From Azospirillum sp. 412522 (GTDB lineage: Bacteria > Pseudomonadota > Alphaproteobacteria > Azospirillales > Azospirillaceae), in assembly GCF_019805165.1 (NCBI RefSeq), contig NZ_RWIJ01000006.1, positions 62,001 to 126,000 of the forward strand: a DNA stretch of 64,000 nt. Direction: 5' to 3'. Made by a program: the position numbers and the translations under genes. The notes below the pieces were generated by a model, which saw only the letters and a list, made by a program, of their open reading frames with translations, was not told the DNA's origin and ran no database searches. This document shows, in pieces, positions 1-7,637 of this stretch (positions are counted from its first letter, which is position 1; every line of letters begins with the position of its first letter).

Positions 1-52
1 GCTGCGCGCCCAGGGGATGCACGACATCGCCGACCGGCTGAGCGGGCGCTAA
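1..52 (+). CDS. 3' end of an unidentified gene
   Basis: Only the last 16 codons are in the window, read in the frame starting at base 2 and ending in TAA at 50-52; the peptide ends MHDIADRLSGR. It lies about 105 bases before prmA on the same strand. The fragment is too short to assign a family, and that it is coding at all is inferred from the open frame and position. Confidence 0.4.
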   Translation, partial: LRAQGMHDIADRLSGR

Positions 53-157
53 GGGTTTCCAGCGCGACGGGGCGCCATCCGGAATCCTTGGTCTCTTTCG
101 GGCTTGATGCTAAAAACGCCGCTTCTGTTGTCGCGTCGTCGTCGGAAAGCCCCTGTC

Positions 158-1048
158 ATGTCGCAAACCCCGCTCTGGCGCATCGCGCTGGTCGTTCCCG
201 AAGCCCATGCGCCGGCTTTCGCCGAGGCGGTGGGCGACCATGCCGATGCGGTGTCGACCTTCGAATTGGAGGAGGGCGGCGACTGGCTGGTCGAGGCGAC
301 CCTGTACGGTGTCCCCGACGAGGCGCGGCTGCAGTCCCGCGTCGCCGTGCTGGCGAAGGCGCTGGGGATCGATGAGCCGCGGCTGGCGATCGAGAGCCTG
401 CCGCCGATCGACTGGGTGTCGCACAGCTACCAGGGCTTCCCGCCGATTCGCGCCGGGCGCTTCTTCGTCCACGGGTCCCACCACGAGGGCACCGTCCCGG
501 CCGGCAGCATCCCGCTGCTGGTGGATGCCGCCACCGCCTTCGGCACGGGCGAGCACGGCTCGACCAACGGCTGCCTCCAGGCGCTCGACCGGCTGTCACG
601 CCACCTGAAGCTGCCGCGCGGCGGCCGGCGCGGCGCGCTCGACATGGGCTGCGGGTCCGGCATCCTGGCGCTGGCGGTGGCCAAGCGCTGGCGCGTGCCG
701 GTGACCGCCGTCGACATCGATCCGGAGGCGGTGCGCGTCACCCGCATCAACGCGGCGCTGAACGGGCAGAAGGGCATGATCCGCGCCCAGGGCGGCGACG
801 GCTACCACACCCGCATCGTCGGCCGGCACAAGCCCTACACCCTGATCACCGCCAACATCCTGGCCCGCCCGCTGTCGCGCATGGCGCCGCAGCTGCGCCG
901 CCACCTGAAGAAGGGCGGCTACGCCGTGCTCGCCGGCCTGCTGAACCGGCAGGAGCGCCACGTCATCCAGGCCCACCGCAACCAGGGCCTGCGGCTGGTC
1001 GCCCGCATCCCGGTCGGGGAATGGACCACTCTTGTGGTGAAGCGTTAA
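158..1048 (+). CDS. prmA: Ribosomal protein L11 methyltransferase PrmA
   Basis: A 296-residue SAM-dependent methyltransferase that should trimethylate ribosomal protein L11 in the cytoplasm. The PrmA-type motif AFGTGEHGST lies near residue 125, the SAM-binding glycine motif DMGCGSGILALA near residue 163, and the catalytic-loop motif TANILARP near residue 230. An in-frame ATG at 104 is possible, but its Arg-rich extension is not typical of the family and a GGAAAG ribosome site lies 10-14 bases before the ATG at 158. The next genes, a TerB-like protein and an M24 aminopeptidase, are on the same strand. The product call is firm; the start is likely. Confidence 0.93.
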   Translation: MSQTPLWRIALVVPEAHAPAFAEAVGDHADAVSTFELEEGGDWLVEATLYGVPDEARLQSRVAVLAKALGIDEPRLAIESLPPIDWVSHSYQGFPPIRAGRFFVHGSHHEGTVPAGSIPLLVDAATAFGTGEHGSTNGCLQALDRLSRHLKLPRGGRRGALDMGCGSGILALAVAKRWRVPVTAVDIDPEAVRVTRINAALNGQKGMIRAQGGDGYHTRIVGRHKPYTLITANILARPLSRMAPQLRRHLKKGGYAVLAGLLNRQERHVIQAHRNQGLRLVARIPVGEWTTLVVKR

Positions 1049-1128
1049 TTCAGGGGCCGTTGAAACAAAAGGGCCGGGTTGCGACTTCCCCTAGGGACGA
1101 TGTTCCGACATGTTTCTGGGGAGCCACC

Positions 1129-1599
1129 ATGCTGAACCGCATCCGGTCCTTGTTCACGGGCGACGACGACGCCGAGCCGGGCGAGGACGCCCTGCAGGCC
1201 GCCGCCGCCGCCCTGATGGTCGAGGCCGCAAGGACCGACAACACCATTTCGGAGGCGGAGCGCGACCGCATCATGTCGGTCGCCCGCCGCCACTTCAATC
1301 TGAGCGAGGAAGAGGCGCAGGACCTGCTGTCCGCCGCGGTGTTCGACACCGAGGACGTGTCGCCCTACCTCCGCTACGTCAGCGTCATCATGGATCGCTG
1401 TCCGCCCGGCCACCGCCTCTGGATCATCGAGATGCTGTGGGAGGTCGCCTATGCCGACGGCGTGCTGAACGACCTGGAATCGAGCCTGCTGCGGCGGATC
1501 GGCGGCCTGCTGCACATCTCCGACGTCGAGCGCGGCGAGGCCCGCAAGCGGGTGCTGGCCCGGCTGGGGCTGCCGGACGATACGGGATTGCCGGTCTGA
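1129..1599 (+). CDS. TerB-like (tellurite resistance/DjlA N-domain) protein
   Basis: A 156-residue all-helical protein resembling the TerB family. The conserved region begins at ALQAAAAALMVEAARTD near residue 21 and includes the acidic pattern EAARTDNTISEAERD and a second half with AYADGVLNDLESSLL, the two repeats of the TerB fold that carry acidic metal-binding residues. The start at MLNRIRSLF was chosen because upstream in-frame codons run into the prmA stop and carry no conserved sequence. TerB proteins are associated with metal or stress sensing, but single-domain members like this have no established role; no tellurite operon is nearby. Confidence 0.75.
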   Translation: MLNRIRSLFTGDDDAEPGEDALQAAAAALMVEAARTDNTISEAERDRIMSVARRHFNLSEEEAQDLLSAAVFDTEDVSPYLRYVSVIMDRCPPGHRLWIIEMLWEVAYADGVLNDLESSLLRRIGGLLHISDVERGEARKRVLARLGLPDDTGLPV

Positions 1600-1768
1600 C
1601 GGGGAGTTGGGTGGGGGCGGGTATCGCGCTCCCACCGCCCCGACCGCCCCCCGACCGCCCTCCGACCGGCCCCCCAACCGGCATAGCCGCCACCCCGCCG
1701 CTTGCGCAGGACCGGCGGGGTGCCTAGCCTGTGACCTCAGGACTCAACTCATCCGAGGAACAGGTTCC

Positions 1769-3820
1769 GTGCCCAGCGCGATTCCCTCCGCTGCCTATCG
1801 TGGCGACGACGCCCTTGCGACCCTGTTGGCCGAAGCCGGGACCGGCCGGTCTCCCGCCGATGTCCGCGCGCTGCTGGCCGGCGTGCTGGCGGCGCCGGAG
1901 GGGGAGGAGCCGGCGGCCTGGATTCCGCTGGTGGGTGAAAGCCTCCCGCCGGCCCTGACGGAGCAGCTCCAGGCGCTGAAGGCGTTGCTGGCCGCCGAGG
2001 CGCCGACGGCCCGGCCCGGCCCGGCGCAACGGCTGGCCGACCTGCGCGCCGCGCTGAAGCGGCGCGGCCTCGACGGCTTCGTCGTGCCGCGCGGGGACGA
2101 GCACCAGGGCGAATACGTCCCGCCGCGCGCGCAGCGGCTGGGCTGGCTGACCGGCTTCACCGGTTCCGCCGGCAACGCGGTGGTGACATCCGACCGCGCC
2201 GCCATCTTCGTCGACGGCCGCTATACCCTCCAGGTCCGCAGCGAGGTGCCGGCCGACCTGTACGAATACCGGCATCTGGTCGAGGACCCGCTGACCGACT
2301 GGATCGTCGCCGCCCTGCCCGAAGGCGGGCGCTTCGGCTTCGATCCCTGGCTGCACACCGTCGGCTGGGTGGAGAAGACCCGCGCCGCCCTGGAGCGCGC
2401 CGGCATCCTGCTGGTCGCGTGCGAGGACAACCCGCTCGATTCGGTGTGGCAGGGCCAGCCGCCGGCCCCGCTCGCCCCGGTGGTGCCGCAGGACGAGGCC
2501 TTCGCCGGCGAAAGCTCCGCCGACAAGCGGGCACGGCTTGCCGACGAGCTGGGACAGAAGGGCATCGCCGCCGCCGTGCTGACCCAGCCGGACAGCATCG
2601 CCTGGCTGCTGAACATCCGCGGCGCCGACGTGCCCTGCACGCCGCTGCCGCTGTCCTTCGCCATCCTGTCCGCCGATGCGTCGGTGGAGCTGTTCCTCGA
2701 CCCGCGCAAGCTGGCGCCTCGGACCCATGCCCATCTGGGCAATCAGGTGCGGGTGCGGCCGGTGGAGGAGTTCGGCCCGGCCCTGGACGCCGTTGCCCGC
2801 GGCTCCGCCCGCGTGCTGGCCGACCCGACCTGCACCTCGGCCTGGATCGTCGACCGGCTGCATCTGGCCGGCGCGAAGGTCGAGCGCGACGGCGATCCCT
2901 GCGCCCTGCCCAAGGCGTGCAAGAACGCGGCGGAGCTGGACGGCACCCGCGCCGCCCACATGCGCGACGGTGCGGCGCTCGTCCGCTTCCTGCGCTGGTT
3001 CTCGGAGGAGGCGCCGAAGGGCACCCTGACCGAGCTGGCGGTGGTGGAGCGGCTGCTGGCCTGCCGGCGCGAGAACGACCGCTTCCGCGGCGTCAGCTTC
3101 GACACCATCGCCGGGGCGGGGCCGAACGGCGCCATCGTCCATTACCGGGTCACGCCGGAGACCGACCGCCGGCTGGAGCCGGGCAGCCTGTTCCTGCTGG
3201 ACAGCGGCGCCCAGTATCTGGACGGCACCACCGACGTCACCCGCACGCTCGCGGTCGGCGACCTCGACCCGGCGGCCGCGGCGGAGATGCGCGACCGCTT
3301 CACCCGCGTCCTGAAGGGCCACATCGCGCTGTCCACCGCGCGGTTCCCGCGCGGCACCACCGGATCGCAGTTGGACGTGCTGGCGCGGCTGCCGCTGTGG
3401 CAGGCGGGGCTGGACTACGACCATGGCACCGGCCACGGCGTCGGCAGCTTCCTGTCGGTGCATGAGGGGCCGCAGCGGGTGTCGAAGGTCGGCAACAGCG
3501 TGGCCCTGCAGCCGGGCATGATCCTGTCCAACGAGCCCGGCTACTACAAGACCGGCGCCTATGGCATCCGCATCGAGAACCTGATCGTCGTCAGTCCGGT
3601 GGAGCCGGAAGGCGAACTGGCCGGCGCCGAGCGTCCGGTCCTGGAGTTCGAGCCGCTGACCCTGGTGCCGATCGACCGGTCGCTGATCGAGCGGGCGCTG
3701 CTGAGCGATGCGGAGGCCGCCTGGGTCGACGCCTATCATGCGCGGGTACGCGATTCGCTGTCGCCTCTGCTGGATGATGCGGCCCGCCGCTGGCTGGGCG
3801 GGGCGACGGCGCCGCTGTGA
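1769..3820 (+). CDS. M24 family Xaa-Pro aminopeptidase (aminopeptidase P)
   Basis: A cytoplasmic metallopeptidase of 683 residues that should remove N-terminal residues preceding proline. It has a creatinase-type N-domain (around RLADLRAALKRRGLDGFVV, residues 90-220), a second creatinase-like domain, and the pita-bread M24 domain. Metal ligands are visible: two Asp in LLDSGAQYLDGTTDVTRT, His in HGTGHGVGS, and Glu in NEPGYY and IRIENL. The GTG at 1769 is preceded by GAGGA at good spacing. The open frame reaches upstream to 1607, but that stretch is Pro/Arg low-complexity. prmA next to a pepP-like gene is a familiar alphaproteobacterial order. Confidence 0.9.
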   Translation: MPSAIPSAAYRGDDALATLLAEAGTGRSPADVRALLAGVLAAPEGEEPAAWIPLVGESLPPALTEQLQALKALLAAEAPTARPGPAQRLADLRAALKRRGLDGFVVPRGDEHQGEYVPPRAQRLGWLTGFTGSAGNAVVTSDRAAIFVDGRYTLQVRSEVPADLYEYRHLVEDPLTDWIVAALPEGGRFGFDPWLHTVGWVEKTRAALERAGILLVACEDNPLDSVWQGQPPAPLAPVVPQDEAFAGESSADKRARLADELGQKGIAAAVLTQPDSIAWLLNIRGADVPCTPLPLSFAILSADASVELFLDPRKLAPRTHAHLGNQVRVRPVEEFGPALDAVARGSARVLADPTCTSAWIVDRLHLAGAKVERDGDPCALPKACKNAAELDGTRAAHMRDGAALVRFLRWFSEEAPKGTLTELAVVERLLACRRENDRFRGVSFDTIAGAGPNGAIVHYRVTPETDRRLEPGSLFLLDSGAQYLDGTTDVTRTLAVGDLDPAAAAEMRDRFTRVLKGHIALSTARFPRGTTGSQLDVLARLPLWQAGLDYDHGTGHGVGSFLSVHEGPQRVSKVGNSVALQPGMILSNEPGYYKTGAYGIRIENLIVVSPVEPEGELAGAERPVLEFEPLTLVPIDRSLIERALLSDAEAAWVDAYHARVRDSLSPLLDDAARRWLGGATAPL

Positions 3821-4105
3821 CGGCCTCGCCATGACGACCCGCCGTGGCGCCCCACTGTGACCGGCGGGGCGCGGTCGCATGAAATCGGAACCGGGGTTGG
3901 GGACAGCCCTGATTCCGTAAGATGTTGCTGCCCGTGGTAACACGTTCTTTACCCCGCTGCTTCAGTGTGACCCAAGGGGATGACTTTTGGCGGCAGTTAG
4001 GGCACTACAGTCGGCATCACTTCCCGAATTACGGCGCAGCCCCCGCGCCGGGTGGGCGTAACGGCCGGTCAGGCACCGGCAACGGATTATTGCGGAGACG
4101 TCTAG
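3821..4105. other. Intergenic leader upstream of cheY
   Basis: 285 bases without a convincing gene. An imperfect GC stem, GCCCCAC with CGGGGC, follows the M24 gene at about 3851-3872 and lacks a T-run. The cheY ribosome site GGAGA lies 9 bases before its ATG. No clear sigma-54 or flagellar sigma-28 promoter was found, although the length suggests that the cheY promoter is here. Confidence 0.4.
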
Positions 4106-4471
4106 ATGAAGATCCTCGTCGTCGATGATTACGCCACCATGCGGCGCATCGTGCGGAACCTGTTGACCCAGATCGGCTACACCGACATCGACGAGGCCGG
4201 CGACGGCGTGTCGGCGCTGGCGAAGCTGCGTGAGAGCAAGTTCGGCCTCATCATCTCCGACTGGAACATGGAGCCGATGACCGGCCTGCAGCTCCTGAAG
4301 GAAATCCGCGCGGACGCGAAGCTGGCGGCGACGCCCTTCATCATGGTCACCGCCGAGAGCAAGACCGAGAACGTCATCGCCGCCAAGCAGGCGGGCGTGA
4401 ACAACTACATCGTCAAGCCCTTCAACGCCGACACGCTGAAGCAGAAGATCCAGGCCGTCATCGGCGGCTGA
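4106..4471 (+). CDS. cheY: CheY single-domain chemotaxis response regulator
   Basis: A 121-residue stand-alone receiver domain. The acidic pocket is D7 and D8, the phospho-acceptor is D52 in SDWNM, and the switch residues are T82 and K104, all placed as in enterobacterial CheY. Phosphorylated CheY binds the flagellar switch protein FliM and is reset by a phosphatase. The two genes that follow on the same strand both carry the CheZ active-site motif, which makes a CheY role much more likely than that of a generic receiver. No cheA, cheW, cheR or cheB is in the window, so phosphate must come from a kinase encoded elsewhere. Confidence 0.93.
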   Translation: MKILVVDDYATMRRIVRNLLTQIGYTDIDEAGDGVSALAKLRESKFGLIISDWNMEPMTGLQLLKEIRADAKLAATPFIMVTAESKTENVIAAKQAGVNNYIVKPFNADTLKQKIQAVIGG

Positions 4472-4669
4472 TCTTCGGGCGGCCGATCTTTGGCGGTCGG
4501 TCTGTGGCGGCTGATATCGGGACGGCCGATCCGGCTCAGGTTATCGGAGCCGGTTGACCGGACCGGGCGGAAGGGCGGCGATGTCCGTCCCATGCCCGGC
4601 TCCTGTGGCCGGTTCGGACATCGGGGTCATGGGGACGGCTGGCGAATCCAGTTTGGGGAGTGGACCGGT

Positions 4670-5758
4670 TTGGAGCAGCTTCCGCAGCTGTCCGATGAAG
4701 AGTTCGAGCAGATCGAGGATGCCATCGCCCGATCGGCGAAGGGCAGGGCGTTCCTGCGGCGGCTCCACCGGCGGTCCCTGGGGGCCGCGACGGAGGAGGT
4801 GCGCGCCATGCTCCAAGAGTTCCGCGACTCCTGGGGCCGGCAGAACGAGGCGGTGGAGGCCGGCAAGCATGTCGGCGTGCTGCGCCGCGAGCTGATGGAA
4901 ATGGCCGCCTCGATCGAGCAGGCGCGGCGGGAAGTGGCGGCCTTGCGTCCCCCCGACGGGTCGGGCGACAAGATCCTGTCGGCCACCAACGAGCTGGACG
5001 CCATCGTCATCTCGACCGAGCGCGCGTCCTTCGAGATCCTGAACGCCGCCGAGCGGCTGATGGATCTGTCGGGCAAGCTGCGGGCCGCCGGTGCCGACCC
5101 GTCGCTCTGCGGCGACATCGACACGCAGGTGAACGACATCTTCACCGCCTGTTCCTTCCAGGATCTGACCGGCCAGCGCACCAGCAAGGTCGTCAACGCG
5201 CTTCGTTACATCGAGCAGCGCGTCATGGCCATGATCAGCATCTGGGGCGAGGACGGGCTTGCCGGCATCATGGTCAAGGAGGAGCAGACGGACACCCGTC
5301 CCGATGCCCATCTGCTGAACGGACCGCAGTTGGACGGTCATGGCGTCAGCCAGGCCGACGTCGACAGCATGTTCGACAGCCCGGCACCGCCGCCCGCCGC
5401 GGCCCCGTCCCCGCCACCCGCCGCGATCAAGGCCAGTCAGGCCGATATCGACAACATGTTCGACGCGCCGGCGCCCGCCGCGGCTCCGGCCAAGGCCAGT
5501 CAGGCGGATATCGACAGCCTGTTCGACGCGCCGGCACCCGCCGCTGCGCCGGCGGTGGCGAGCCAGTCGGACATCGACAGCATGTTCGATGCCCCGGCCC
5601 CGGCTGCGCCCGCTCCGGCCAAGAAGCCGGTGCCGAAGCCGGCTGCTGCCGCGCCGAAGGCCAAGGCGGCTGCCAAGCCGGCCCCCCCGCCTCCGCCCGC
5701 GGCGGCGGAACCGCCGGTGCCCCTGGATCAGGCGGCCATCGACGCCCTGTTCGGATAA
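4670..5758 (+). CDS. cheZ: CheZ-family CheY-P phosphatase with a multi-repeat C-terminal tail
   Basis: About 362 residues from a TTG start with a GGGGAG ribosome site 9 bases upstream; the frame is open to 4490, with only low-complexity sequence before the TTG. Residues 1-190 are mostly helical and contain CSFQDLTGQR, matching the CheZ catalytic motif in which Asp (here D165) and Gln (here Q169) act on CheY-P. The tail after about residue 225 is rich in Ala and Pro and carries five copies of an SQADIDSMFD-like motif, the last ending the protein as AIDALFG. Position just after cheY supports a role in terminating the chemotaxis signal. The phosphatase assignment is strong; the meaning of the tail is inference. 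Confidence 0.82.
   Translation: MEQLPQLSDEEFEQIEDAIARSAKGRAFLRRLHRRSLGAATEEVRAMLQEFRDSWGRQNEAVEAGKHVGVLRRELMEMAASIEQARREVAALRPPDGSGDKILSATNELDAIVISTERASFEILNAAERLMDLSGKLRAAGADPSLCGDIDTQVNDIFTACSFQDLTGQRTSKVVNALRYIEQRVMAMISIWGEDGLAGIMVKEEQTDTRPDAHLLNGPQLDGHGVSQADVDSMFDSPAPPPAAAPSPPPAAIKASQADIDNMFDAPAPAAAPAKASQADIDSLFDAPAPAAAPAVASQSDIDSMFDAPAPAAPAPAKKPVPKPAAAAPKAKAAAKPAPPPPPAAAEPPVPLDQAAIDALFG
5348..5758 (+). repeat. Five coding repeats resembling the FliM CheY-binding peptide
   Basis: The C-terminal part of the CheZ-like gene encodes SQADVDSMFD (5348-5377), SQADIDNMFD (5435-5464), SQADIDSLFD (5498-5527), SQSDIDSMFD (5561-5590) and LDQAAIDALFG at the very end (5723-5755). Spacers are 33-132 bases and encode Ala/Pro-rich linkers. 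The downstream CheZ paralogue ends with one copy, SQADIDALFG. Escherichia coli FliM starts with a closely similar LSQAEIDALLN that binds CheY-P, and E. coli CheZ ends in a short CheY-binding peptide. The repeats are seen directly; CheY binding is inferred. Confidence 0.85.
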
Positions 5759-5949
5759 GCGCCCGCCGGTCCGATCCGACGCCGGCGGCTGGAATTTTCG
5801 TGCCGAGCCTTCCCCCCGATTGATCCCGCTCCGCCGGCCGATGGCCGGATGGCGCGCGGTCAGCCGATGCAAACGCAGATCACCGACACGCGACCGGACA
5901 TTCACCACCACAGGCCACAGGCGGCCGTTTCCGAGAGGCGGGACCGAGG

Positions 5950-6687
5950 ATGAAGCAGATGACCAAGCCCTTCATGGCCGAGCTTCAGAAAGCCCGCAAG
6001 TCCGGGCATCCTTTCCAGGCCCTGATTGAGGACGGCGCCGCCGCCGCTGCGGTGCTCCCGGCGCCGACCCAGGTGGTCCAGGCCGACAATACCGAGGTCC
6101 TGCGGGCCGTCAGCGACCTGGGCGCCAAGCTGGACCGCTTCCTGGCCATGGACGCCGCGCAGATCGACCAGATCCAGGTCGAGATCGCCGACATCTCCGG
6201 CCGCATCAAGGCGACCAAGGTGGAGATGGCGGCCATCCGCCACCCGCTGGCCGGCGACGACAAGTTCCAGCAGGCCAGCCAGGAGCTGGGCGCCGTCGTC
6301 GCCGCGACGGAGGCCGCGACCAACACGATCATGGCCTGCGCCGAAGAGCTGGAAGAGGTGGTGTCGGAACTGAAGTCCTCCCTGCCGGAGGGCTATCACA
6401 ACGACCGCGTCAACGACATGGTCGACGTCATCGTCCGCATCTACGAGGCCTGCAACTTCCAGGATCTGACCGGCCAGCGCATCACCAAGGTCGTCCGCGC
6501 CATGTCCTTCATCGAAGAGCGCGTCGACGCGATGATGGGCCTGTGGAACAAGCGCGAGTTCGAGGCGATGCCGCTGCCGCCGTCCGTCACCAAGAAGGAC
6601 GAGAACCTGGATCTGCACGGCCCCGCCGAAGCCACCCCCGACAGCGGAAACATCAGCCAGGCCGACATCGACGCCCTGTTCGGGTAA
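5950..6687 (+). CDS. cheZ: Second CheZ-family CheY-P phosphatase
   Basis: A 245-residue helical protein with CNFQDLTGQR at residues 168-177, so the CheZ catalytic Asp and Gln (D172, Q176) are present. It ends in SQADIDALFG, one copy of the motif repeated five times in its upstream neighbour. The N-terminal half (residues 45-145) is predicted long helices, as expected for the CheZ four-helix bundle. The ATG at 5959 (MTKPF) has better spacing from the GAGG at 5946-5949 than the ATG at 5950, so the true protein may be three residues shorter. It lies 190 bases after the first CheZ gene. The two are divergent paralogues, not a recent duplication. Confidence 0.85.
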   Translation: MKQMTKPFMAELQKARKSGHPFQALIEDGAAAAAVLPAPTQVVQADNTEVLRAVSDLGAKLDRFLAMDAAQIDQIQVEIADISGRIKATKVEMAAIRHPLAGDDKFQQASQELGAVVAATEAATNTIMACAEELEEVVSELKSSLPEGYHNDRVNDMVDVIVRIYEACNFQDLTGQRITKVVRAMSFIEERVDAMMGLWNKREFEAMPLPPSVTKKDENLDLHGPAEATPDSGNISQADIDALFG

Positions 6688-6813
6688 GGCGCCGTCCATC
6701 CATCTTTCGCCGGACGGGGGGAGGGGCATAACGCCCACCCCCGCGTTACCGCTTGCGGCGCCCTTACCCCGGCGTGCTATACAGGGGCAACTTCGAAAGC
6801 GCCCAAGACGACG

Positions 6814-7629
6814 ATGCTTCCTCGCCCGTACCGCCTGCCGCTGACGGCCATTCTCCTGTCCGCCGCCCTGTCCGCCTGTTCCTCCACCAAGGAGGATGCG
6901 TATGTCGAACGCCCGGCCGACCAGCTTCTGTCGGAAGCCGACGCGGCGATGCGCGAGGAGTCCTTCAAGAAGGCCGCGAAGCTCTACGACGAGGTGGAGC
7001 GCCAGCATCCCTATGCGGATTCGGCCAGCAAGGCTCAGCTCCTTGCCGCCTATGCCCATTATCAGGATCTGAAGTACGACGACGCCATCCTGGCGCTCGA
7101 CCGCTTCATCCAGCTTCATCCGGGCAGCCCGGACGTTGATTACGCCTACTATATGCGGGCGCTGTGCTATTACGAGCAGATCACCGACGTGCGCCGCGAC
7201 CAGCGGATGACCCGGCAGGCGCTCGACGCCCTGTCGGAGGTGGTCCGCCGTTTCCCCGACAGCAAGTACGCCCGCGACGCGAAGCTGAAGATCGACCTGA
7301 CCAACGATCACCTTGCCGGCAAGGAGATGGAGGTCGGGCGCTTCTACCTGCGTCAGCATCAGTATACCGCCGCGATCAACCGGTTCCGCACCGTCGTTGA
7401 AAACTATCAGACCACGTCCCATGTGCCTGAGGCGCTGCACCGGCTGGTGGAGTGCTATCTGGCGCTGGGCGTGACCGACGAGGCGAAGGCCGCCGCGGCC
7501 GTGCTCGGCCACAACTTCCCCGGCAGCGAATGGTACACGGACAGCTACGCACTGCTGGTGGACGCCAATCTGCGTCCCGAGCGAAACGAGAAGTCGTGGC
7601 TCAATCGAGCCTGGAACTCCCTGTTCTAG
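6814..7629 (+). CDS. bamD: Outer membrane assembly lipoprotein BamD
   Basis: A 271-residue lipoprotein of the BAM complex, which inserts beta-barrel proteins into the outer membrane. The signal peptide (residues 1-21) ends in the lipobox LSAC with Cys22 as the lipidation site. The mature part is a series of TPR helices with typical BamD segments: RPADQLLSEADAAM, FIQLHPGSPDVDYAYY, and LKIDLTNDHLAGKEMEVGRFY. The length fits the family. recN begins 8 bases after the stop, an arrangement common in alphaproteobacteria that suggests co-transcription. Confidence 0.95.
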   Translation: MLPRPYRLPLTAILLSAALSACSSTKEDAYVERPADQLLSEADAAMREESFKKAAKLYDEVERQHPYADSASKAQLLAAYAHYQDLKYDDAILALDRFIQLHPGSPDVDYAYYMRALCYYEQITDVRRDQRMTRQALDALSEVVRRFPDSKYARDAKLKIDLTNDHLAGKEMEVGRFYLRQHQYTAAINRFRTVVENYQTTSHVPEALHRLVECYLALGVTDEAKAAAAVLGHNFPGSEWYTDSYALLVDANLRPERNEKSWLNRAWNSLF

Positions 7630-7637
7630 GACGCTCC

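Noticed and set aside
1724..3943. A 739-codon open frame on the minus strand
   Set aside because: It lies opposite the M24 aminopeptidase, which has all metal ligands; the antisense product is low-complexity.
5348..5758. Regularly spaced repeats as a possible CRISPR array
   Set aside because: The units are in-frame codons of one protein, the spacers are coding Ala/Pro linkers, and no cas genes are near.
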